NCBI GenBank assembly: GCA_022649165.1
Contig: JALCNR010000003.1
Location: 1-64,000 of the forward strand
Reading direction: 5' to 3'
DNA: 64,000 nt
DNA from: Actinomyces sp.
GTDB lineage: Bacteria; Actinomycetota; Actinomycetes; Actinomycetales; Actinomycetaceae
Made by a program: the position numbers and the translations under genes. Positions 10,006 through 17,745 of this stretch are shown one piece after another; position 1 is the stretch's first letter; every line of letters begins with the position of its first letter. The notes under the pieces were generated by a model, which saw only the letters and a program-made list of their open reading frames with translations, was not told where the DNA came from and did not search any database.

Positions 10006-10518
10006 TCAGCCCGCCAGCTCGCTGCGGCAGATCGGCGCCCCCATCACCGAGCGGCGGATGAGGTCCGACGTCCGCTCCAGGACCTCGCGGTCGTCGGCGC
10101 CCAGCAGCGCGAAGAAGTGCTCCTGCGTCACGCGGGCGAAGACGCGCGACGCGGACGCCTGGCGCCTGCGGCCCTCGGGCGTGAGCTCGACGACGGTCGA
10201 GCGCCCGTCGGTCGGCGAGGGCAGGCGCCGCACGAGGCCGACCTTCTCCAGGCGCGTGATCGCACGGGTCGCGCCCGAGCGCGTGAGGGCCACCGAGGCT
10301 CCGAGGTCGCACATCCGGCGGGCCTCCTCCGACCCGCGCAGCTCCGTGAGCAGCTCGAAGTCGATGAGCGTGAGCTGCTCCTCCTCGCCCAGCGTCCGGT
10401 CCAGGGCGGTCGTGAGCGCGCGGCCCGCGAGGACCCAGCTGCGCCAGGCCCCGGAGTCCTCCGGTGCCAGGCGAGTCTCGAAGCGGATGGGCGCGGCGGC
10501 GGTCGTGGTCTGGGACAT
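10006..10518 (-). CDS. MarR-family transcriptional regulator
   Basis: This 170-residue winged-helix regulator contains LIDFELLTELRGSEEARRMC, then LGASVALTRSGATRAITRLEKVGLVRR (recognition helix) and the wing TDGRSTVVELTPEGRRR. A TAGGAT -10 sits six bases upstream of the ATG, so the message is probably leaderless. An 18-bp dyad (10535-10552) overlaps the -35 side of this promoter and is a likely autoregulatory operator. A closely similar dyad precedes the FMN reductase gene at 44602, which may be another target. The ligand is unknown. Confidence 0.85.
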   Translation of the reverse strand: MSQTTTAAAPIRFETRLAPEDSGAWRSWVLAGRALTTALDRTLGEEEQLTLIDFELLTELRGSEEARRMCDLGASVALTRSGATRAITRLEKVGLVRRLPSPTDGRSTVVELTPEGRRRQASASRVFARVTQEHFFALLGADDREVLERTSDLIRRSVMGAPICRSELAG

Positions 10519-10524
10519 GCGGCC

Positions 10525-10530
10525 ATCCTA
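10525..10530 (-). promoter_or_regulatory. -10 element of MarR gene (leaderless layout)
   Basis: On the reverse strand TAGGAT ends six bases before the ATG. A TTGTTG hexamer lies 16 bases upstream and can act as the -35. Confidence 0.5.
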
Positions 10531-10534
10531 GCAA

Positions 10535-10552
10535 TCGTTGATCGCGCAACAA
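10535..10552. promoter_or_regulatory. MarR operator-like dyad
   Basis: TCGTTGA, four bases, GCAACAA: five of seven positions are complementary. It occupies the promoter spacer and -35 of the MarR gene and has the same 7-4-7 layout as the perfect dyad at 44651-44668. Confidence 0.45.
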
Positions 10553-10656
10553 TGGACCAACGTCTCACATCCGACCCGCGCGCAGCGGCGCCCTCGTCGA
10601 CGCCCCTCCCCCGAGGAGGACGCGCGCCGACGAGGGCGGGAAGGACCCGAAGGCGG

Positions 10657-11499
10657 TCAGAACTCCTCGTGGACGGCGGGATCCAGGTCGAGGGCGCGCC
10701 CGTCCGGCCGCCCGAGCGCCGTGATCGCCGCCATCTCGTCCTCGGAAAGCTCGAAACCGAAGACGTCGAGGTTCTCTCGCTGGCGCTGCGGATGGGAGGA
10801 CTTCGGCAGGGGGATCGTGCCCAGCTGCGTGTGCCACCTCAGGATCGCCTGGACCGGGGTGACCCCGTGGGCCGCCGCGACGCTGACGACCACCGGATCG
10901 GAGGCCACCGCGTTGCCTCGGCCCAGCGGGCTCCAGGACTCCGTGCGGATCCCGAGCTCCTCGTGGAGGCGGAGCCGGTCGGTCTGGGGGAAGGTCGGCA
11001 GCAGCTGGATCTGGTTGACGGCAGGGACGACTCCGACCTCGTCGATGACGCGGCGGAGGTGCTCGGGCAGGAAGTTCGAGACGCCCACGGAACGGATCAG
11101 TCCCTCCTTCTGCGACTCGACGAGCGCCTGGAAGGCCTCCACGTACCGGTCGACCCGCGGGAGCGGCCAGTGGATGAGGTAGAGGTCCCAGTAGTCCAGT
11201 CCCGCCCGGTAGAGGGACTCGCGGACGGCGGCGACGGCCAGATCGTGCTCCTGGTAGCGCCCCGGAAGCTTCGAGGTGAGCCGAAGCTCCTCGCGGGGCA
11301 CGCCCGCCCGGCGCACGGCCTCGCCCAGCGCCCCCTCGTTGTCGTAGTTGAACGCCGAGTCGAGCAGCCGGTAGCCGGCGCGGATGCCGGAGACGATGGC
11401 GTCGACGCCCTGGGCGCCGCGGAGCTTGTACGTCCCCAGTGCGATGGCGGGAAGTGAGTTGCCGTCATTGAGCGTGTACGTCGGGATCTCGATGTCCAT
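10657..11499 (-). CDS. Aldo/keto reductase (AKR)
   Basis: This is a 280-residue NADPH-dependent carbonyl reductase of the AKR superfamily, close to the AKR5 (2,5-diketogluconate reductase) type. The catalytic tetrad is complete: Asp47 and Tyr52 in LLDSAFNYDNE, Lys77 in LTSKL and His110 in LYLIHWP. The cofactor segments VGVSNF and PLPKSSHPQR are also present. The single-gene unit has a TACGCT -10 six bases before the ATG. A second AKR at 25538-26410 is a more distant relative. The physiological aldehyde or ketone cannot be predicted. Confidence 0.92.
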   Translation of the reverse strand: MDIEIPTYTLNDGNSLPAIALGTYKLRGAQGVDAIVSGIRAGYRLLDSAFNYDNEGALGEAVRRAGVPREELRLTSKLPGRYQEHDLAVAAVRESLYRAGLDYWDLYLIHWPLPRVDRYVEAFQALVESQKEGLIRSVGVSNFLPEHLRRVIDEVGVVPAVNQIQLLPTFPQTDRLRLHEELGIRTESWSPLGRGNAVASDPVVVSVAAAHGVTPVQAILRWHTQLGTIPLPKSSHPQRQRENLDVFGFELSEDEMAAITALGRPDGRALDLDPAVHEEF

Positions 11500-11505
11500 G
11501 GGGCA

Positions 11506-11511
11506 AGCGTA
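11506..11511 (-). promoter_or_regulatory. -10 element of aldo/keto reductase gene
   Basis: TACGCT on the reverse strand ends six bases before the ATG at 11499, with no Shine-Dalgarno. Confidence 0.45.
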
Positions 11512-11549
11512 GCCGCGCCGCCCTCGTCGGGCGGGCCGGGCGCCCCGCC

Positions 11550-11555
11550 TACCAT
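11550..11555 (+). promoter_or_regulatory. -10 element of M18 aminopeptidase gene
   Basis: TACCAT ends six bases before the ATG at 11562, a leaderless layout. Confidence 0.45.
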
Positions 11556-11561
11556 GGAGCC

Positions 11562-12869
11562 ATGCCCGCCCGCCGCGAACTCACTCCCGCCCAGTCCCAC
11601 GCCGTCGACTACGCCCATTTCCTGGCCGACAGCCCCACCTCCTTCCACGCCGCCGACCTGGTCGCCCAGCGCCTCGTCGACGCCGGGTTCGCCCGCCAGG
11701 ACGAACGGCGCCCCTGGGACGCCTCCCCCGGCGGGCACGTCATGGTCCGGGACGGGGCCGCCTTGGCCTGGGTCGTTCCTGCGACCGTCGCGAAGGACGC
11801 GGGATTCCGCATCGTCGGCGCGCACACGGACTCCCCGATGTTCTCGCTCAAGCCCAACCCCTCGACAACGACCCCCGACGGGTGGGGCCAGCTGGGCGTC
11901 GAGGTCTACGGCGGCATGATCTGGAACTCGTGGCTGGACCGGGAGCTGGCCGTTGCCGGCCGGGTCCTCACCCGCGACGGACGCCAGGTGCTGGTGCGGA
12001 CCGGCGCGTTGGCCCGCATCCCCCAGCTCGCGATCCATCTCGACCGGAGCGTCAACCCCGACGGGCTCCGACTGGACCCGCAGCGCCACCTGCACCCCGT
12101 GTGGACCGTGGACCGCCCCGGCGCCGACATCATGGACATCGTGGCCCGCGACGCCGGGCTCGCCTCGGCCGCCGACATCGCCGCCACCGACCTCTTCCTC
12201 GTGCCTTCCCAGGGCCCCGGGTTCTTCGGCCCCGAAGGCCAGTTCCTCGCCTCGGGCCGCCAGGACGATCTCTCCTCCGTCCACGCGGGGCTCACCGCGC
12301 TGGAGCGGATCGCCGGCGCCGGGCTGCCCCGGACCGGCGACGTGGCGGTCCTCGCCTGCTTCGACCACGAGGAGGTCGGCTCCTCCACCCGGTCCGGCGC
12401 GGCGGGACCGGTGCTCGAGGACGTCCTGCGGCGCACGGCCGGGGCCCTGGGGCGCGGCGGCGATGAGGCGGCGCGGATGCTCGCGGCGTCCTCGTGCGTC
12501 TCCTCCGACGCCGGGCATGCGGTCCACCCCAACTATCCCGACCGCCACGACCCCGACACCCGACCGGTCATGGGCCGCGGCCCGATGCTCAAGATCAACG
12601 CGAGCCGGCGCTACGCGACGGACGCGGTGGGCACGGCCCTGTGGAACCGCGCCTGCGAGGCGGCCGGTGTCGCCCACCAGGAGTTCGTCTCGAGCAACGC
12701 GGTGCCCTGCGGATCCACGATCGGCCCGATCACCGCGACGCGCCTGGGCGTGACGACCGTCGACGTGGGGATCGCCCTGCTGTCGATGCACTCGGCCCGC
12801 GAGATGAGCCACGTCGACGATCTCGCCGGCCTCTCCCGCGCGATCGAGGCCTACTGGCAGGGCGCCTGA
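11562..12869 (+). CDS. apeB: M18-family aminopeptidase
   Basis: This is a 435-residue cytosolic zinc aminopeptidase of the M18 family (yeast Ape1/bacterial ApeB type), which trims N-terminal, often acidic, residues from peptides. Metal ligands are visible as His88 in VGAHTDSP and in the block FDHEEVGS, around residues 267-273, which includes the catalytic Glu. Further conserved blocks are MIWNSWLDREL, SGRQDDLSSVHAGL, and near the end SMHSAREMSHVDD with the last metal His. Length is normal for the family. It is a single-gene unit and converges on ohr with only 22 bases between stops. Confidence 0.93.
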   Translation: MPARRELTPAQSHAVDYAHFLADSPTSFHAADLVAQRLVDAGFARQDERRPWDASPGGHVMVRDGAALAWVVPATVAKDAGFRIVGAHTDSPMFSLKPNPSTTTPDGWGQLGVEVYGGMIWNSWLDRELAVAGRVLTRDGRQVLVRTGALARIPQLAIHLDRSVNPDGLRLDPQRHLHPVWTVDRPGADIMDIVARDAGLASAADIAATDLFLVPSQGPGFFGPEGQFLASGRQDDLSSVHAGLTALERIAGAGLPRTGDVAVLACFDHEEVGSSTRSGAAGPVLEDVLRRTAGALGRGGDEAARMLAASSCVSSDAGHAVHPNYPDRHDPDTRPVMGRGPMLKINASRRYATDAVGTALWNRACEAAGVAHQEFVSSNAVPCGSTIGPITATRLGVTTVDVGIALLSMHSAREMSHVDDLAGLSRAIEAYWQGA

Positions 12870-12891
12870 GCCCTGCGCCCGCTGGGGCGGG

Positions 12892-13332
12892 TCAGAGGGC
12901 GTCCACCGCCCTGACGGTGACGGGGACATTGCCGCGGGTGGCCTTCGAATAGGGGCACAGCTCGTGGGTGCGCTCGACCAGGCGCTGCGCCTCGGCCAGG
13001 TCCAGGCCCGGCAGGCGGACCTCGATGGTGACGGCGATGGCGTAGGACTCGCCCTCCGGGCCGAGAGACACGGAGGTTCGCACGACGGAGTCCCGGACGG
13101 CCGCCTTCGCGGCCGGATCCTTGGCCGCCAGGCCCATCGCGCCCTGGAAGCAGGCGCCGTAGCCCATCGCGAAGAGCTGCTCGGGGTTGGTGCCGTCCCC
13201 GCGCCCGCCCATGGACACCGGTGTGCGCAGGTCGAGGGCGATGTCGGGGTCGGTGGACGTCGAGCGCCCGGTGCGCCCGCCTGTGGTGTGGGCGACGGCG
13301 GTGTACACGATCTTCTCCGGAGTGTTCGTCAT
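12892..13332 (-). CDS. ohr: Ohr/OsmC organic hydroperoxide reductase
   Basis: This thiol peroxidase reduces organic and lipid hydroperoxides. The 146-residue product begins MTNTPEKIVYTAVAHTTGGR. The two catalytic cysteines are at the family positions, Cys61 in GYGACFQGAM and Cys126 in HELCPYSKATRGN, and the active-site Arg (GGR) and Glu (NPEQLF) are present. An ATG nine bases upstream (13341) is an alternative start. The Cys61/Cys126 spacing places it in the Ohr rather than the OsmC subgroup. An OhrR-like regulator lies about 6 kb away at 6747-7349 and is the natural candidate controller, although I see no AT-rich OhrR box here. Confidence 0.92.
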   Translation of the reverse strand: MTNTPEKIVYTAVAHTTGGRTGRSTSTDPDIALDLRTPVSMGGRGDGTNPEQLFAMGYGACFQGAMGLAAKDPAAKAAVRDSVVRTSVSLGPEGESYAIAVTIEVRLPGLDLAEAQRLVERTHELCPYSKATRGNVPVTVRAVDAL

Positions 13333-13429
13333 GTGATCCATCCCACCACCCTCGGACCGCGCCCGCAACGGGAGGGCGAGGCGCCGGAGGCCTCGGCGCC
13401 GCGGCCACGATCGGCGGCCGGCTCCCGAC

Positions 13430-13924
13430 TCAGCGCCCGGCGGCCACGAACTGCGCCTCGGGCGCGCCCGAGAGCGCACGGGAGATGACGCGTCTGAACC
13501 GCTCGTTCATCTCCGGCAGCCTGTCCCCGGGCGCGAAGCGCGCCGCCGTGTTCTCCCCGTCCGCCGGATACGGCTCTCCCGAGACCCACTCCAGCCAGAA
13601 CGCCGTGTCCAGGTAGGTCGAGACGTCGCCGTTGGCGTAGGTGACCGGTCCGACGACCTCCAGGGAGACGACGCGCCTGGCCCGCGCGACCACGCCGGCC
13701 TCCTCGAGCACCTCGCGCTCGCACGCGGCGGCGGGCTCCTCGCCGGGGTCGACGATGCCCGTCACCGGCGTCCACGCCCCGTTGTCCGCCCGCCGCACGC
13801 ACAGGACGTCGATGCCGGGGGCGTCCCGGCGAGGGCGCGTGACGACGGCCGTGCATCCGGGCATCCACAGGGGCGCGTTGCCGATATGCCGGCGCAGCTC
13901 CAGGACGAAGTCGGGAGTGGTCAT
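13430..13924 (-). CDS. Nudix hydrolase
   Basis: The 164-residue protein has a perfect Nudix box at residues 56-78: G-x5-E-x7-REVLEEAGV. The box binds the Mg-pyrophosphate of nucleoside diphosphate derivatives. The flanking DVLCVRRADNGAWTPVTG is the usual substrate-side strand. The family includes MutT, ADP-ribose and NAD(P)H pyrophosphatases, and the exact substrate cannot be read from this sequence. A TAGGCT -10 ends six bases before the ATG, implying a leaderless message. It is divergent from the gene at 13984, and the two starts are only 60 bases apart. Confidence 0.9.
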   Translation of the reverse strand: MTTPDFVLELRRHIGNAPLWMPGCTAVVTRPRRDAPGIDVLCVRRADNGAWTPVTGIVDPGEEPAAACEREVLEEAGVVARARRVVSLEVVGPVTYANGDVSTYLDTAFWLEWVSGEPYPADGENTAARFAPGDRLPEMNERFRRVISRALSGAPEAQFVAAGR

Positions 13925-13930
13925 GGTCGC

Positions 13931-13936
13931 AGCCTA
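13931..13936 (-). promoter_or_regulatory. -10 element of Nudix gene
   Basis: TAGGCT on the reverse strand ends six bases before the ATG at 13924. Confidence 0.45.
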
Positions 13937-13970
13937 CCCAGCCGGCGAGTCACGCGGCGGAGCAGGCCGA

Positions 13971-13976
13971 TACAGT
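13971..13976 (+). promoter_or_regulatory. -10 element of the gene at 13984
   Basis: TACAGT ends seven bases before the ATG at 13984, which favours that start over the in-frame GTG at 13975. Confidence 0.45.
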
Positions 13977-13983
13977 GGGAACC

Positions 13984-15039
13984 ATGACACTGACCGGGGC
14001 CATCGGCCGTCTCGAGCCGGCTCCCTCCCAGCTTCCCGGCATCAGAGCAGGCTTGGAACGGCTCACCGCGGACCCCGGCGGCGCCCTGGTCCCCGTGAGC
14101 CGCCCCTACCCGGCCGGATGCCTCGACGGGCGCCCCTTCGAGATCCCCGACATGCCCGCCGCCGCGCGCGTGCCCGACGGCGGGCCCACGCCGAGGGTGG
14201 CGGGGGGAACGCTCACGACGTGGGTGGTCGATGTCCTGCTCACCGGCGTGTTCCGCCCTGTCGCGGTCCCCGACCGCGGCACCGGGGCGCGGCCGCGGGG
14301 AGAGCGCCCGGAGGGGCCGCCGCCGGTCCGGGAGACGGGGGCGGACCCGGCGGGTCTGGGCGAGGAGATCGCGACCTGGGCGCCCGCATGGCTCTCGCTG
14401 ACGTGCGCGTCCCTGAGAGCCGCGGACCTGCCGGTCTCGGCCCACGGGGACGACCATGCGGCGCCCGGCAACAGCGGATGCGGGGCTGTGGACTCCGTCG
14501 CGACCATCCTCGGGCTGCTCGGCCAGCGGCCACCCGGCGTCGTCGCGCTCATGGAGTCGTGGGGCATCGACGTCGCGGACGTGCCCGAGGCCGTCCTGCG
14601 CCGATGCGGGGCCCTTGCCCTGACGATGCCCGACGGGGACGACATCGCGGGCGTCATCTCGGGATATGCGGACTCTCCGATGCCGATCATGCACGGGCCC
14701 CACCGGGAGGTCGCCGTAGTCGCGAACACGGTCCCGGGCACCACGATCGACGCCGCGGCGGTCGGCGCGGCCCTCGACGCGGCCGGGGCCGGTCCTGGGG
14801 TCGGCACGGGAGCCGCCGATGCGGAGCCCCCAGAGGAGGCCGGTGCCTGGCAGGTCTTCGCGGTCGACACCTGGGCCTTCGGCTCGATCGCCGACTTCTA
14901 CCGGGATCAGGCTGCTGACGGCGGGCGCGCACCGGCCTCGCACGACCAGATCGTCGCCACGGCGGCGGCGTTCAACGCCGCGGCCCTGCTCACGTTGTGC
15001 GCGGCGGACATGCCGGTCGCGGTCCTGCGCACCCGCTAG
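13984..15039 (+). CDS. Uncharacterised protein, possibly cadmium-carbonic-anhydrase-like (CDCA) fold
   Basis: I do not recognise this 351-residue protein with certainty. It is soluble, with no signal peptide or membrane helix. Its most distinctive segment is HGDDHAAPGNSGCGAVD, about 160 residues in: His/Asp residues followed within a dozen positions by a Cys in GCGA. A second conserved-looking stretch follows, GPHREVAVVANTVPGTTID. This pairing resembles bacterial proteins annotated as cadmium-containing carbonic anhydrase (CDCA) domains, where two Cys and one His bind the metal. The resemblance is from memory of the family pattern and is tentative. The start follows a TACAGT -10 seven bases upstream. 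It is divergent from the Nudix gene. Confidence 0.4.
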   Translation: MTLTGAIGRLEPAPSQLPGIRAGLERLTADPGGALVPVSRPYPAGCLDGRPFEIPDMPAAARVPDGGPTPRVAGGTLTTWVVDVLLTGVFRPVAVPDRGTGARPRGERPEGPPPVRETGADPAGLGEEIATWAPAWLSLTCASLRAADLPVSAHGDDHAAPGNSGCGAVDSVATILGLLGQRPPGVVALMESWGIDVADVPEAVLRRCGALALTMPDGDDIAGVISGYADSPMPIMHGPHREVAVVANTVPGTTIDAAAVGAALDAAGAGPGVGTGAADAEPPEEAGAWQVFAVDTWAFGSIADFYRDQAADGGRAPASHDQIVATAAAFNAAALLTLCAADMPVAVLRTR

Positions 15040-15061
15040 GCGCGCCTCCCGAGGCGCCCGG

Positions 15062-15685
15062 TCAGAAGGTGCGGGCGAAGGCCACGAGGCGCCGCATCGC
15101 ATCGTCGAGGATGTCCTCGGCGTGCTCGGGGTCGTGGTCCATCCCCTCCGCGGAGATGTCCGTGACGTCGGTGATCCCCAGGAACTGGAGCAGACTGCGC
15201 ACGTAGACGGACGCCGGATCCCGGTGGGCGAAGACGCCGCCGCTGGTCTGGATGTGGAGCGCCTTCTTGTCGTGGACCAGTCCCTCGGACGCGCCGGTAT
15301 CGGTGTAGCGGAAAGACGTGCCGGCCACGCAGGTGGTGTCCAGCCACGCCTTGAGCCGGGTGGGGACCTGGAGGTTCCACAGCGGATTCGCGATGACGAG
15401 CTTGTCCGCGGCCATGAACTGGTCGGTATAGTTGTTGAACAAAGTAATCTTCGCCTGCTCGTTGAGGTTGAGATGGACGAAGGGCGTGCCCGCGCTCAGC
15501 TCCCGCCAGCCGTTGAGCAGATCGAGATCGATCTCGGGGACCGCCACGTTGTACAGGCGCAGGTCGGAGATCTCGTCGTCCGGATTCGCGGCGCGGTACG
15601 CCCGCACGAACCCGTCCGCGAGCCGCATCGTCCTCGACGCCTGCGCATTCAGCGGGTGAGCCCGCACCACCAGTACCCGTGCCAC
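15062..15685 (-). CDS. azoR: FMN-dependent NAD(P)H azoreductase / quinone reductase
   Basis: This is a 207-residue flavodoxin-fold oxidoreductase. It starts at a GTG (VARVLVVRAHPLNAQASRTM) preceded by AAGGGAGC. The motif NPLWNLQVPTRLKAWLDTTC lines the FMN site, and TSGGVF with the C-terminal FLGITDVTDISAEGMD are standard for AzoR. Such enzymes are cytosolic dimers that reduce azo compounds and quinones by two electrons. A much longer open frame continues upstream to 16882 but is out of character and overlaps the next gene. It lies head to tail behind the DUF5692 gene, 134 bases away. Confidence 0.88.
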   Translation of the reverse strand: MARVLVVRAHPLNAQASRTMRLADGFVRAYRAANPDDEISDLRLYNVAVPEIDLDLLNGWRELSAGTPFVHLNLNEQAKITLFNNYTDQFMAADKLVIANPLWNLQVPTRLKAWLDTTCVAGTSFRYTDTGASEGLVHDKKALHIQTSGGVFAHRDPASVYVRSLLQFLGITDVTDISAEGMDHDPEHAEDILDDAMRRLVAFARTF

Positions 15686-15819
15686 TTCAGCTCCCTTGTG
15701 CCGTGTCCGCGTCCGAGGGCGCGACACGTGTGCTCGTGGCCCTCGGGAGCGGGGGAGGCCCCCACGTGAGCCCGCGCTCGACGTCGCCGGCGTGGGTGGC
15801 CCCCACCACTCCCTCAAGA

Positions 15820-16821
15820 CTACCGGGACGATGCCTCCGTGTGGCGGGACGTTCCGGCCACCCCGGCGCCCACCCCGGCCGTCTCGCGGTCCCCGGCGGC
15901 GTTGGCGGCGCGGACACGCTGGTAGGCAGGCAGCTCGACGTAGAGTTCGTCGGTCAGCGGATTGCGCCGGCGCCTGGCCACGGTGAGGACCTGGAAGACC
16001 AGCACCGCGACGTTGGCGGCGAGGGAGACCGCGGACACCGTGAGGAGCGCGGCGGGCCTGTGCGAGGCCGCCACCGAGAACGGCGAGTCGGTGACGAAGG
16101 TGGGGACGGCCATCGTGAACATCATCCACAGCGCGAGGGTGTGCGCGCGGTGCTGGAGCCAGGCTCCCCTCTTGATGAGGAAAGCGGCGATCGTGCAGGA
16201 CAGCAACAAAGCGGCGCCCGCGTAGAAGGAGTGGTCGCCGACGCAGTTGTAGACGTAGGCGAAGTTCCACAGGTCGTAGGCGATGATCCAGAACCACAGC
16301 ATGTCGGGCCAGACCATGTCCCGCGTCTTGTCCCTCGACACGAAGATGCCGAACCATCCGCAGATGGTGACGAGGTTGATCAGCCCGGCCACGCCGTTCA
16401 TCCAGTTCCAGGGTCCCGAGACCATGACGACGCCATCGACGACGACGCCGTCGGCGCCCATCGCGCCCACCTGGAAGTCGCGGAGACAGGCCTCGACGAT
16501 GTTGATCGCCAGGATCGCCGGCGGGAAGCACAGCGCCCACCTGTTCGCGGCGATGCGGGGGACATAACGGATCAGCATGAAGCCCAGGCACCCGGCCAGG
16601 GCCGAGTACACCTTCACCCAATGGAACCAGGTGCCGGTAGAGGACCCGGCTCCCGCCGTCGCCGGCCACACGAAGATCGTCAGGAGGACCGGCAGGACCA
16701 CGAAGATGGCGATGCCCGCCTGCTTCCAGCGGCGCGTCACCTCGTTGAGGCCGATGAGGGCCGCGAGGACGGCGAACCACGCCAACCAGGCGTGCCACGG
16801 GATCGAGTCGAACAGGAACAT
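15820..16821 (-). CDS. DUF5692 family integral membrane protein
   Basis: The 333-residue polytopic membrane protein has about eight or nine hydrophobic helices beginning at residue 10 (AWLAWFAVLAALIGL) and a basic, disordered C-terminal tail from about residue 270. The blocks WFHWVKVYSALAGCLGFMLIRY, MNGVAGLINLVTICGWFGI and WPDMLWFWIIAYDLWNFAYVYN are characteristic of DUF5692 proteins of Actinobacteria and Firmicutes. No function is established. It has a strong GAAGGAGG ribosome-binding site and is divergent from a TetR gene 250 bases away, whose product may control it. The TTGACA at 16882-16877 on this strand could be its -35. Confidence 0.75.
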   Translation of the reverse strand: MFLFDSIPWHAWLAWFAVLAALIGLNEVTRRWKQAGIAIFVVLPVLLTIFVWPATAGAGSSTGTWFHWVKVYSALAGCLGFMLIRYVPRIAANRWALCFPPAILAINIVEACLRDFQVGAMGADGVVVDGVVMVSGPWNWMNGVAGLINLVTICGWFGIFVSRDKTRDMVWPDMLWFWIIAYDLWNFAYVYNCVGDHSFYAGAALLLSCTIAAFLIKRGAWLQHRAHTLALWMMFTMAVPTFVTDSPFSVAASHRPAALLTVSAVSLAANVAVLVFQVLTVARRRRNPLTDELYVELPAYQRVRAANAAGDRETAGVGAGVAGTSRHTEASSR

Positions 16822-17005
16822 GGCGAGGTGCCTCCTTCAGCCGGCGCCCGCGTCGGCGTCGCGGCGAGTCGGTCGATGTCAATGGGGCGCCGGGCGACCG
16901 GGAGAGGTCCCCCGCGCGGATTCACGCTATGCGGGGGAGTCGTCGGCGGTCACTGGACACTTCGGCGCACCTGTCGAAAACCCGGCACCGACCCTGGGCG
17001 TCCGG

Positions 17006-17011
17006 GACAAT
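17006..17011 (+). promoter_or_regulatory. Candidate -10 element of TetR gene
   Basis: GACAAT lies about 60 bases upstream of the TetR start and just ahead of a 16-base palindrome. Confidence 0.3.
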
Positions 17012-17025
17012 GGGAGCAGCGTCAG

Positions 17026-17041
17026 TGGGACCTCGGTCCCA
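17026..17041. promoter_or_regulatory. Palindrome, candidate operator of adjacent TetR
   Basis: TGGGACC-TC-GGTCCCA is a perfect 7-2-7 inverted repeat between a -10 hexamer and the TetR start. Its position fits autoregulation, but there is no direct proof. Confidence 0.4.
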
Positions 17042-17071
17042 GTTCCCACCCACCGCGACCGAAGAAACCCG

Positions 17072-17683
17072 ATGCCCGCGCCCGACCAGACCATGCCCCC
17101 CACCCGAGAGCGCCTGCGCGCCGCGCTGACCAGTCAGCTGCGCAGCACACCGTTGTCCCGGATCACGGTGTCCGGCCTGGCGGAGGAGGCCGGCATCACC
17201 CGCCAGGCGTTCTACTACCATTTCGCCGACGTCCGCGACCTGGCAGCGTGGGTCTTCCGCACCGACGTGGCCAACGGGATCCTCGCCCACGCCTCCTACG
17301 GCCAGTGGGCGGACGGCCTGCTCGAGCTCCTCGTCTACGTCCGGGACCACGCCGCGGAGGCGGACGCCGTGGTCCGCTCGCTCAGCCACCGGGAGCTCGA
17401 GTCCTTCTTCTTCCACGCCCTGCGCCCGATGATGGACGCCATCGTCGGCGAGCTCGAGGAGGGCCTCCGGGTCGACGGCGAGGACCGCTCGTTCATCATC
17501 GACCACTACACGCTGAGCGTGCTCGGTCACTTCATGCACTGGCTGGCCACCGGCATGCGCGACGACCCGGCTGCGCTGGTCGACCGGATGGAGACGCTCA
17601 TGCGCGGATCCGTGCGCGCCTCGCTGGAGCGCTTCGACCGTCGTCGCGGCGCGCCGGCGCCGCCCTCGTCGACGCAGAGCTGA
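17072..17683 (+). CDS. TetR-family transcriptional regulator
   Basis: The 203-residue regulator has an N-terminal helix-turn-helix at about residues 28-50 (ITVSGLAEEAGITRQAFYYHF). The FYYHFADVRDLAAWVF stretch, and a C-terminal domain without close conservation, are typical of the DhaS/TetR-C-8 branch. The ATG at 17072 was chosen because the conserved part starts soon after it; the ATG at 17093 is also possible. It is divergent from the DUF5692 gene, with a 16-bp palindrome between them. A strong hairpin terminator follows the stop codon at once. Confidence 0.85.
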   Translation: MPAPDQTMPPTRERLRAALTSQLRSTPLSRITVSGLAEEAGITRQAFYYHFADVRDLAAWVFRTDVANGILAHASYGQWADGLLELLVYVRDHAAEADAVVRSLSHRELESFFFHALRPMMDAIVGELEEGLRVDGEDRSFIIDHYTLSVLGHFMHWLATGMRDDPAALVDRMETLMRGSVRASLERFDRRRGAPAPPSSTQS

Positions 17684-17724
17684 GGGCCTGCTCGCCGCCG
17701 ACCGGATCGGCGGCGAGCAGGCCC
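17684..17724 (+). terminator. Hairpin terminator after TetR gene
   Basis: A perfect 18-bp stem (17684-17701 with 17707-17724) with a 5-base loop starts on the base after the TetR stop codon. There is no U-run, as usual in high-GC actinobacteria. Confidence 0.8.
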
Positions 17725-17733
17725 CGCGGGGCC

Positions 17734-17739
17734 GACAAT
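17734..17739 (+). promoter_or_regulatory. -10 element of PLP-fold protein gene
   Basis: GACAAT ends six bases before the ATG at 17746, just downstream of the terminator. Confidence 0.4.
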
Positions 17740-17745
17740 GGGCGG

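Noticed and set aside
12870..12891. Terminator between the M18 aminopeptidase and ohr
   Set aside because: Only a weak, broken stem can be drawn in the 22-base gap and neighbouring codons.
13333..13429. OhrR operator upstream of ohr
   Set aside because: Known OhrR boxes are AT-rich dyads; the 97 bases here are GC-rich without any clear dyad.
15679..17745. Upstream extension of the PLP-protein frame (from 15679)
   Set aside because: It runs antisense through DUF5692 and past the TetR gene and a strong terminator. Only the part from 17746 has family-like sequence, and a -10 hexamer precedes that ATG.
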